Below, one piece after another: positions 1-4,564 of a stretch of 5,091 bases of DNA. This DNA comes from Nitrososphaerota archaeon (GTDB taxonomy: Archaea; Thermoproteota; Nitrososphaeria; Nitrososphaerales; UBA57): NCBI GenBank assembly GCA_016180375.1, contig JACPBJ010000021.1, positions 1 through 5,091 on the forward strand. The letters are read 5' to 3'. Position numbers and translations under genes: made by a program. Numbering within the stretch: position 1 is the stretch's first letter; the number at the start of each line of letters is the position of its first letter. The notes beneath the pieces are model-generated. The model had not been told where the DNA came from, searched no databases, and saw only the letters and a list, made by a program, of their open reading frames with translations.

Positions 1-33
1 TGATACGTGCATGAGCCAGATCACGTTTCTCAT
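1..33 (-). CDS. 5' end of a gene, possibly dihydrofolate reductase/RibD-C family (partial)
   Basis: Only the first 11 codons are inside the window; the gene runs off the left edge. The ATG is preceded by a near-perfect Shine-Dalgarno (AAAGGAG, 7 bases upstream), the strongest translation start signal in the window. The encoded start is MRNVIWLMHVS. The pattern of basic residue, hydrophobic strand and then 'xxVS' matches from memory the N-terminus of dihydrofolate reductase-like/RibD C-terminal domain proteins, which usually continue with 'LDG'. That continuation is outside the window, so the family is an inference from 11 residues. It is divergent to the MoaD-type gene at 389. A competing frame starts at 79 (ATG, also with a GGAG before it) and is open to the edge, but its polar, histidine- and arginine-rich product looks less protein-like. 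Confidence 0.45.
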   Translation of the reverse strand, partial: MRNVIWLMHVS

Positions 34-83
34 GTTGATTCTCCTTTGGTTTGAGTCGTCGGGTTATTTGGCATGTCATTCAC
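30..83 (-). other. Possible 17-codon leader ORF coupled to the left-edge gene
   Basis: A GTG-started frame of 17 codons ends in a TGA that overlaps the next gene's ATG (ATGA), the usual geometry of translational coupling. GAGGAG lies at 85-90, but only 2 bases before this GTG. That spacing is poor for the GTG and suits the out-of-frame ATG at 79 or the in-frame ATG at 74 better. An in-frame TGA precedes the GTG, so this is not the tail of a longer gene. The peptide is polar (Asn, Thr, Pro rich) and unrecognised. It may be an upstream ORF, or chance. Confidence 0.2.
41..47 (-). promoter_or_regulatory. Ribosome binding site of the left-edge gene
   Basis: AAAGGAG on the minus strand lies 7 bases before the ATG at 33-31. 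This is ideal spacing, and it is the main reason to call a gene start here despite the truncation. Confidence 0.6.
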
Positions 84-120
84 TTCTCCTCAAGATTATT
101 TTTGTATCACAAAATCTCGG

Positions 121-126
121 TATAAA
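121..126 (-). promoter_or_regulatory. Candidate TATA box for the left-edge gene
   Basis: Minus-strand TTTATA follows a second AT-rich hexamer (TTTAAG, just upstream). In archaea, transcription begins about 25 bases after the box. That would place the 5' end near base 98, just ahead of the GAGGAG at 85-90. The match is decent, but the whole region is AT-rich, so a chance match is plausible. Confidence 0.25.
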
Positions 127-356
127 CTTAAAGGCCTTGTTCTGGCCCTCTACAAAAACACCAACTCTAATCTTCATAAATTCTAAATATTATCTAAAAT
201 TCATAAATGTATCGCAAGTTTGGGTGTCGCTCACTTTCCATCCCGGATAGATGGGTCATGTGTGCAGACGTTGCCCAAGAACCAGTTACCAGAGCAAATA
301 AATCGTTAAGATAAACAATGGATGCAATTCCTTTGGGCAGTAGTTTTTCCTTCAAG

Positions 357-364
357 TTTAATAT
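357..364 (+). promoter_or_regulatory. Archaeal TATA box, probable leaderless promoter of the first MoaD-type gene
   Basis: TTTAATAT is centred about 28 bases before the ATG at 389, with a purine-containing segment (CAAG) just upstream where the BRE element would lie. There is no Shine-Dalgarno in the 20 bases before the ATG. In archaea this spacing puts the transcript start at or within a few bases of the start codon, so the mRNA is probably leaderless. This is also one of the arguments for an archaeal host. Confidence 0.55.
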
Positions 365-388
365 CCTTCGGATCGCATTCTTACGATC

Positions 389-691
389 ATGCAGGCATCA
401 TCGGAAAGCTACGTTCTGGTCAAATACTTTGCAAAGGTCAGAGAGATTACAAAAAAGAGGGAGGAGAAGATACCAATTCGAAATACAATGGCTGTAGATG
501 AATTCCTCTCAGAGCTTTTCTCAAAATATGGTCATCAGTTAGAGGAATTTGTAATGAAGAACGACGGGACTCTGAAAAAGAACATAGGAATCCTTGTAAA
601 TGGATCTCCCTTGAAGAGAAACAAAATCAGAGACTCATACCTCAGCAATCTTGACGAATTCGTCATTCTACCTCCGATCTCTGGAGGATGA
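389..691 (+). CDS. MoaD/ThiS-family ubiquitin-like protein (MoaD1, archaeal type)
   Basis: A 100-residue beta-grasp protein. It has the family's first strand and 'FAKVRE' (14-19; FAxxRE is typical of MoaD), a central helix with a conserved hydrophobic pattern (about 36-48), 'ILVNG' (68-72), and the C-terminal 'LPPISGG' ending in the diglycine that is adenylated by an E1-like enzyme. Proteins of this type either carry sulfur as a C-terminal thiocarboxylate (molybdopterin or tRNA thiolation) or act as small archaeal protein modifiers (SAMPs). The length and the 'YG..LEEFV..' middle resemble the archaeal MoaD subgroup more than ThiS. No moaE or E1 gene is adjacent, so its exact partner is unknown. 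The ATG is chosen because a TATA box lies 28 bases upstream. It is the only plus-strand gene, convergent with the TSUP transporter 28 bases away. The family call is firm; the role is open. Confidence 0.88.
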   Translation: MQASSESYVLVKYFAKVREITKKREEKIPIRNTMAVDEFLSELFSKYGHQLEEFVMKNDGTLKKNIGILVNGSPLKRNKIRDSYLSNLDEFVILPPISGG

Positions 692-719
692 TCTTGGTTC
701 CGAAAGCTCGATTTCATTC

Positions 720-1451
720 TTAGATTGATGAAAACGAAAAATATCCGCCCACTGTTATCAAAATCGCACCTATGACACGCCTAACACCAACCTGTGCCAG
801 TCTTTTCGAACCTAGATAACTTCCCATTTGAGCGGCTATGATAACGACAGGTATAGTTATCAGCAACAATGGATTCGGAAGAATAAGTGGAAGTCTGGGA
901 ACTCTTGCAGCTATACCTGCCGCTGAGTTTAGCATGATAAAGATTGTTGTCGTTGCGGCTGTATTCTTAGGTACAGCTATCCCTGCTAGAATTAACAGTG
1001 GGGCCAAGTATACACCTCCACCTATGCCTGTCAATCCCGCAACGATGCCTATTATGGTGCCCGTGAAGATCTTCAACGGTATACTTAATTTCACAGTGCG
1101 CAAAGGTGATGTTGCTATTATGACTGATAATCCGCCAATGGCTATTGAGATTCCCATAATGATTTTCAGTATTTGATCAGGCAGTATCAGAGAGCCGCTG
1201 AAAAAAGCAGCGGGTACCGAGCCCACAATAAACCATAGCAGATCTCTTGACACATATGTTCTCCATCTAACCAGAGAGCTCATTGTGGAAAAGATATTGA
1301 AGATAAGACCAGCAGCAGCGGTTTGACTGGGTGGCTGCCCTGCCAGCAGCAGAATAGCTATAAACATAGAGCCGCCTGCAAAACCTCCCATAGTATAGAA
1401 TAGAGCTGACAAACCAAGCAGAGATACTATAATCAGCTCGACCGATTCCAT
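720..1451 (-). CDS. TSUP-family (TauE/SafE, DUF81) membrane transporter
   Basis: A 243-residue, very hydrophobic protein with about seven to eight membrane segments and the internal two-fold repeat typical of TSUP carriers. The first repeat has 'GGFAGG' (22-27), then 'AAAGLIFNIFS' (46-56). The second has 'GLTGIGGGVYLAP' (139-151), then 'AATTTIFIMLNSAAG' (165-179). Each Gly-rich loop is followed by a helix carrying a conserved Asn. The length is normal for the family (about 240-280). Known members export sulfite, sulfoacetate or related organosulfur anions, or move other small anions; the substrate cannot be read from sequence. It is convergent with a sulfur-carrier-type MoaD gene, so a sulfur-related role is attractive but unproven. 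The ATG follows an in-frame TAG directly, so the start cannot be further upstream, and GGAG lies 9 bases before it. Confidence 0.88.
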   Translation of the reverse strand: MESVELIIVSLLGLSALFYTMGGFAGGSMFIAILLLAGQPPSQTAAAGLIFNIFSTMSSLVRWRTYVSRDLLWFIVGSVPAAFFSGSLILPDQILKIIMGISIAIGGLSVIIATSPLRTVKLSIPLKIFTGTIIGIVAGLTGIGGGVYLAPLLILAGIAVPKNTAATTTIFIMLNSAAGIAARVPRLPLILPNPLLLITIPVVIIAAQMGSYLGSKRLAQVGVRRVIGAILITVGGYFSFSSI

Positions 1452-1460
1452 CTAACCATG

Positions 1461-1464
1461 CTCC
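1461..1464 (-). promoter_or_regulatory. Ribosome binding site of the TSUP gene
   Basis: GGAG on the minus strand is 9 bases before the ATG at 1451. Together with the in-frame stop immediately before that ATG, it fixes the start of the gene. Confidence 0.4.
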
Positions 1465-1593
1465 GTTCTAAGGGAAATTTGGGTCACTACTGGCTACAGT
1501 TTGGTTCTTATTGAACCCATAATCCTCTCCAGAACCTGCAGTATATGCAATTATGAATTGGATAACAGCTAAAATTGTCGAGCCGTTAGATCT

Positions 1594-1767
1594 TTGTTGT
1601 CGCGGCATAGCACTCCGGCACCCTACACGTATTTACCACTTGCGATCATGCACCTTCATACCGCTTTTTCGTATGAATTGGACGAGTTATTTCTAAGGAT
1701 TGAATACGGAGTGTGCAGTTTGAGCATCGACATGCTTAGAACCGTTTTCCCCGCGATATCTAAATGA
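1594..1767 (+). CDS. Doubtful small ORF of 57 codons (39 from its first ATG)
   Basis: This is the longest frame I found in the gap between the TSUP and propeller genes. It opens after a TAA near 1569, can start at TTG (1594 or 1597) or at ATG (1648), and ends in TGA. No Shine-Dalgarno precedes any of these starts, and no TATA box lies at the right distance. The product is unrecognised. The C-terminal 39 residues look mildly amphipathic (for example 'ELDELFLRIEYGV'). The context CGATCATGCA around the ATG also occurs at the MoaD1 start (384-393), which may be coincidence. It could be a decayed gene remnant. Confidence 0.15.
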   Translation: MLSRHSTPAPYTYLPLAIMHLHTAFSYELDELFLRIEYGVCSLSIDMLRTVFPAISK

Positions 1768-1872
1768 TTATAGCTGTGGGTGCTAGGTACCGCCCACGAG
1801 GGTAGTCTATGTGGTTGACAGAACTCTCGACCATAACAATGCTTTCAACATTAATAGCTCGAGATCATGTGA

Positions 1873-2946
1873 TCAAGTATTGACGCAGCTTACGGAATAT
1901 ATGCGTGGCAAATTCTCGGCCATCTTTTGCCATGACTTGTCATCATCGATGCTGTAAAACACTTGGCCATTTGTGCACCCTACATAGATGCCGCACGGCT
2001 CCTCTCCGTCCATGGCCATGGCCTCTCGTAATACGTTAAAGTAAGACCTTTGTGGTAATCCTCTTGAGCTCTTGAACCATCTCTTGCCGCTATCCTGACT
2101 AACCCAAAGTTGAAACTCGCCATTAGGAGGATAACGTGTTTCGCCCTTTACCGGGACAACGTAGACTTTGTCCGGCTCGTGAGGGTGTGCCCCAATTGGG
2201 AAACCGAAATCGCTTGGCAATGATCTACCAATTTCCTGCCAATTTTCGCCGAAATTCTTGCTCAGATATACTCCGCCGTGGTTTTGAAGAAACAGCGCAT
2301 CAGGCCTTGAGGGATTGAAGTCGATCTTATGGACACATTGCCCGTATTCAGGATACTTCTCCGGCAGGAAATCAGCTCGAATGTTCTTGTTCATGAATCG
2401 CCACTTCTCTCCTCCATCATCACTGCCTAGAACGCCTACCGCTGAAATTCCTACGCGTATTTTCTTTCCTTGATTTGGGTGTACAATGATCGTATGCAGG
2501 CAAAGCCCACCGTTTCCAGGCTGCCATTCCTTGCGCGTTTGATGGAAGTTCAGAGAATCAAATCCCTCCCATGTATTGGAATCATCTTCACTAACGAATA
2601 AGGCAGCAGGCTCCACTCCCGCATAAAGGCGCTTTCCTCTGTCGACCTGCAGGTTCCATATCCTTTTGACGCTCAATTGGTGAGGATTTTTCTTGGGGAA
2701 GCGAGGATGGTTCTTAGCCTTCCTCCAGGTGTGTCCCGAGTCTTTACTCTTGTAGATTACAGGTCCCCAAGTCCAAGTATTCACCCCAGCGTAGAGAGCT
2801 GGACGCTCATCGCCCTCTTCTCCGATCATGTCGTATGTGTCAAACCCCTCAAAGAAAGGCCCACGCATCTTCCAACTTCTTCTTGATGGAGAGCCTTCGA
2901 AAATGAAACCGCCTTTAGCCGTGCCTACCAGAACCAAAACAGTCAA
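1873..2946 (-). CDS. Asp-box (BNR) seven-bladed beta-propeller protein, 'sialidase-like'
   Basis: A 357-residue protein built from Asp-box repeats (SxDxGxxW) at 67-74, 119-126, 175-182, 229-236, 283-290 and 332-339, plus a worn copy at 18-25. The spacing of about 50 residues gives seven blades. Two boxes have lost the Gly (119-126 and 332-339). It starts 'VLVLVGTAKGGFIF' as in the family usually annotated 'exo-alpha-sialidase' or 'BNR/VPS10', and it shares that family's 'QNHGGVY', 'LPSDFGFP' and 'VLREAM' stretches. There is no signal peptide or membrane segment, so it should be cytosolic. I see no RIP-type arginine motif of real sialidases, so glycosidase activity is doubtful. It follows a MoaD-type gene by 24 bases, probably in one transcript. 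The TTG start is forced: an in-frame TAG directly precedes it. The length agrees with the family as remembered; the molecular function is unknown. Confidence 0.87.
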   Translation of the reverse strand: MTVLVLVGTAKGGFIFEGSPSRRSWKMRGPFFEGFDTYDMIGEEGDERPALYAGVNTWTWGPVIYKSKDSGHTWRKAKNHPRFPKKNPHQLSVKRIWNLQVDRGKRLYAGVEPAALFVSEDDSNTWEGFDSLNFHQTRKEWQPGNGGLCLHTIIVHPNQGKKIRVGISAVGVLGSDDGGEKWRFMNKNIRADFLPEKYPEYGQCVHKIDFNPSRPDALFLQNHGGVYLSKNFGENWQEIGRSLPSDFGFPIGAHPHEPDKVYVVPVKGETRYPPNGEFQLWVSQDSGKRWFKSSRGLPQRSYFNVLREAMAMDGEEPCGIYVGCTNGQVFYSIDDDKSWQKMAENLPRIYSVSCVNT

Positions 2947-2950
2947 CTAG

Positions 2951-2958
2951 GACCATCC
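2951..2958 (-). promoter_or_regulatory. Weak Shine-Dalgarno-like site before the propeller gene
   Basis: GGATGGTC, preceded by GG, lies 4 bases before the TTG start. It is only a partial match to GGAGGTGATC. The same 8-mer occurs before the upstream MoaD-type gene (3272-3279), there 10 bases from the start codon. Confidence 0.25.
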
Positions 2959-2970
2959 CAAGCTCTATGA

Positions 2971-3261
2971 CTATCCTCCGGCCACGGAGGGAAATATATA
3001 CACCGAGTCTCCGTCCTTGAGGGGAGTATTCAATGCGTCTTCTCTGGAACTTATGTTCGCGCCATCCACAAATACATTCACATATGGCCGAATAGTCCCA
3101 GTTTCGTCGTAGATGCTATCCCTAAAACCTGAGGCCATGTTCTCGATATTTGACACAAGGTCCTCCACTGTTCCGACCTCCATTGTAAGTTCTCGGCTCA
3201 ATTTGAACTCCTTAGCGAAAATAGACGCAACGAAAACCTTAATTTTCGATTTGCCATCCAC
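2971..3261 (-). CDS. MoaD/ThiS-family ubiquitin-like protein (MoaD2), paired with the beta-propeller
   Basis: A 96-residue beta-grasp protein. It has a first strand 'KIKVFVASIF' (7-16), a helix after 'TVEDLV' (31-36), 'RPYVNVFVDG' (58-67), and the highly characteristic 'TPLKDGDSVYIFPSVAGG' ending in diglycine. The end is the site of adenylation and thiocarboxylate formation, or of isopeptide linkage in SAMP-type modifiers. It is clearly diverged from the other MoaD-type protein at 389. It lies 24 bases upstream of the beta-propeller gene on the same strand, so the two are very likely co-transcribed. A MoaD-like gene beside this propeller type is an arrangement I recall from many actinobacterial genomes. 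The GTG start is the first possible one after an in-frame TAA two codons upstream. It may serve molybdopterin synthesis with the nearby MoaA, but the propeller linkage suggests a dedicated role. Confidence 0.88.
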   Translation of the reverse strand: MDGKSKIKVFVASIFAKEFKLSRELTMEVGTVEDLVSNIENMASGFRDSIYDETGTIRPYVNVFVDGANISSREDALNTPLKDGDSVYIFPSVAGG

Positions 3262-3322
3262 TAATTAACTCGACCATCCAGTCACATCTGATCCTCTGCA
3301 CCATGTACTTAGCTTTTGCCAA
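3239..3322 (-). other. Possible 27-codon leader ORF overlapping the MoaD2 start
   Basis: A TTG-started frame has a strong Shine-Dalgarno (GGGAGG, 3332-3337) 9 bases upstream. It runs 27 codons through the MoaD2 start in another frame and stops at TAA inside MoaD2 codon 7-8. The product is unrecognised, basic at the N-terminus and with three tryptophans. MoaD2 itself has only a weak ribosome binding site, so translation of this frame could deliver ribosomes to the MoaD2 GTG. The good ribosome site is the only positive evidence. Confidence 0.22.
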
Positions 3323-3357
3323 GCCCGAGAACCTCCCTATTTTTATTAGGTCTCCGA

Positions 3358-3374
3358 CTCTTAAACGTTAAGAG
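3358..3374 (-). promoter_or_regulatory. Palindrome with embedded TATA-like box upstream of MoaD2
   Basis: The minus strand reads CTCTTAA-CGT-TTAAGAG, perfect 7-base arms around 3 bases. The right arm supplies TTTAAGA, a good archaeal TATA core. A start site 25 bases on would fall near 3337, right at the GGGAGG leader ribosome site. A palindrome over a TATA box is a typical repressor operator position. A second AT-rich candidate (AATAAAAATA, 3340-3349) lies closer to the gene. Confidence 0.35.
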
Positions 3375-3443
3375 GTTGCTTTAGTTGAATCCGCCGTTAT
3401 CGAACCATCTATCGTACACAAATTAAGGAAATCTGAACTCTGT

Positions 3444-3471
3444 AAAAACTTCAGCGATAATGAACCTGAAA
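3444..3471 (-). terminator. Candidate terminator after moaA
   Basis: Just after the moaA stop, the minus strand can form a 6-base stem (TTTCAG 3471-3466 with CTGAAG 3454-3449, one G-T pair, 11-base loop) followed by TTTTT (3448-3444). A T-run alone can stop archaeal transcription. It would separate narK-moaA from the MoaD2-propeller unit. Confidence 0.35.
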
Positions 3472-3472
3472 G

Positions 3473-4564
3473 TTAGCCCCCTATCGAGTGCATAGGTCTG
3501 ACATGCTTGATGGAGAGCAATTTGCCTAATTTTCTTTCTACTCCCGCATCTTTATTCCAGAAGCATCTCTTTATGAAATCGGCGATTTGCTCATCTGAAG
3601 ACCCTCTCCTCAATAGCGGTCTTAAGTAATATTCATTAGAACTGAAGAGGCAAGGAACTAGGTTGCCATCAGCTTTTAGCCTTACCCTGTCGCAATCTCC
3701 ACAGAAGGGTGCGGTGATAGATGTTATGAGCCCTATTTTCCCTTGGTCGTTGCGGAACCCAAAGAGCGTGGATGTGCTCCCTGGTTCTCTTGATACAGGC
3801 TCCAGTTCGTAGGACTCGCTTATTCTTTTTATTATCTCTCTCCCAGAGAAGACTTTCTCTGGGTTCCAAAGTTTCATGCCGTCGAAGGGCATGTACTCGA
3901 TAAATCTAACCGTGATCCCGGTTTTACAAGCCAGCGAAGCAAAGTCAACAACCTCATCGTCGTTGAACCCTCTTATCACAACACAATTTATCTTAAGACG
4001 CAAGCCAACCTCTCTGGCTGCCGTAATGCCTCTTAGTACCCTTTCGTAGGCTGAGCTTCCTGTAATGTTCTCAAATTTCTCCTTCTTCAGGGTATGTAGG
4101 CTGACGGTTACCACATTTAGACCAGCTTCCTTCAGCGCTCTCGCTTTTTCTTCAAGGAAGAAACCATTTGTGGTCATGCTGACGGCAGATACACCATGAA
4201 TGCCTCTCAGCATCTCTACAAGCTCTTCTACGCCATTCCTTACAAGTGGCTCGCCCCCACTCACCCTTATGGTGTCGACCCCTAGCGACGCGAAGATTGT
4301 TGCCAAGCGTGTAATTTCCTCGAAGGAGAGAATCTCCTTTTTGGGGAGCCATATCGGATGTTTAGGCATGCAGAAGGAGCACCTGAAGTTGCAGGCATCA
4401 GTGACCGAAATCCTAAGTTTTCTAGCTATGCGACCATAGGAATCTATGAGTGCCTCTGATTCTTTAGATCTACTCTGAAGGTGTATTAGCGTCTGAGCCA
4501 CTCTTACACTTGGCCCTGGCTGATCCCGTGTGCTTCGCTCCTCCCAGACTGCTTTTGATATCAT
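3473..4564 (-). CDS. moaA: GTP 3',8-cyclase MoaA (molybdenum cofactor biosynthesis)
   Basis: A radical-SAM enzyme that, with MoaC, converts GTP to cyclic pyranopterin monophosphate, the first step of molybdopterin synthesis, in the cytosol. Visible hallmarks: the first cluster CxxxCxxC (Cys58, Cys62, Cys65); the SAM-binding 'SGGEPL' (102-107); 'VSLHTL' (154-159), where bacterial enzymes usually have Asp in place of His; 'FIEYMPFDG' (221-229); the second cluster CxxC-x13-C (Cys288, Cys291, Cys305) specific to MoaA; and the conserved C-terminal 'MHSIGG' with the diglycine needed for catalysis. All key residues are present. The predicted protein (363) is longer than usual because about 40 residues precede the conserved 'DSYGR'. 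The ATG overlaps the narK stop (ATGA), supporting this start and translational coupling. A later GTG (codon 22) is the main alternative. Confidence 0.95.
   Translation of the reverse strand: MISKAVWEERSTRDQPGPSVRVAQTLIHLQSRSKESEALIDSYGRIARKLRISVTDACNFRCSFCMPKHPIWLPKKEILSFEEITRLATIFASLGVDTIRVSGGEPLVRNGVEELVEMLRGIHGVSAVSMTTNGFFLEEKARALKEAGLNVVTVSLHTLKKEKFENITGSSAYERVLRGITAAREVGLRLKINCVVIRGFNDDEVVDFASLACKTGITVRFIEYMPFDGMKLWNPEKVFSGREIIKRISESYELEPVSREPGSTSTLFGFRNDQGKIGLITSITAPFCGDCDRVRLKADGNLVPCLFSSNEYYLRPLLRRGSSDEQIADFIKRCFWNKDAGVERKLGKLLSIKHVRPMHSIGG

Larger units (their letters stand above)
84..388. other. Divergent AT-rich intergenic region
   Basis: This stretch separates the left-edge gene from the first MoaD-type gene. 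It holds the candidate promoters for both directions and is AT-rich, particularly from 150 to 215. The 9-mer TTCATAAAT occurs twice (173-181 and 200-208, 27 bases start to start), which could be TATA-like elements or a protein-binding direct repeat. A 79-codon plus-strand frame (11-250) crosses it, but it has no ribosome binding site, resembles no known family, and overlaps the minus-strand gene start. I do not call it. No tRNA or stable RNA was recognised. Confidence 0.5.
1452..1872. other. 421-base intergenic region without a convincing gene
   Basis: It lies upstream of the TSUP gene and downstream of the beta-propeller gene, so it should hold the TSUP promoter; no clear TATA box was found. 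It contains a short hairpin (GTGGG 1776-1780 with CCCAC 1793-1797, 12-base loop, no T-run). A small inverted repeat, GATCA-TG-TGATC (1863-1874), touches the propeller stop codon. The best reading frame is a 57-codon plus-strand one, listed separately. I saw no tRNA T-arm, no known riboswitch and no repeat array. Confidence 0.5.

Noticed and set aside
11..250. 79-codon plus-strand frame at the left edge
   Set aside because: No ribosome site or TATA box, hydrophobic low-complexity product typical of AT-rich DNA, and it overlaps the well-signalled minus-strand start at 33.
389..691. MoaD1 as ThiS (thiamine sulfur carrier)
   Set aside because: At 100 residues it is longer than ThiS (about 65), it has the MoaD-type FAxxRE segment, and there are no thiamine genes around it.
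838..1176. 112-codon plus-strand frame inside the TSUP gene
   Set aside because: Antisense shadow of a clear membrane protein; no family features of its own.
1776..1797. Hairpin GTGGG/CCCAC as a tRNA arm or a terminator
   Set aside because: No cloverleaf, no GGTTCGA-type T-arm nearby and no T-run after it on either strand.
1863..1874. Inverted repeat GATCATGTGATC as an operator or attachment site
   Set aside because: Short, overlaps the propeller stop codon, no second copy found; likely chance.
3262..3472. Molybdenum-cofactor or other known riboswitch between moaA and MoaD2
   Set aside because: No recognisable conserved core; only a simple terminator-like stem and a TATA palindrome are visible.
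4152..4439. Alternative frames on both strands inside moaA
   Set aside because: They lie within a fully supported moaA reading frame and their products resemble no family.
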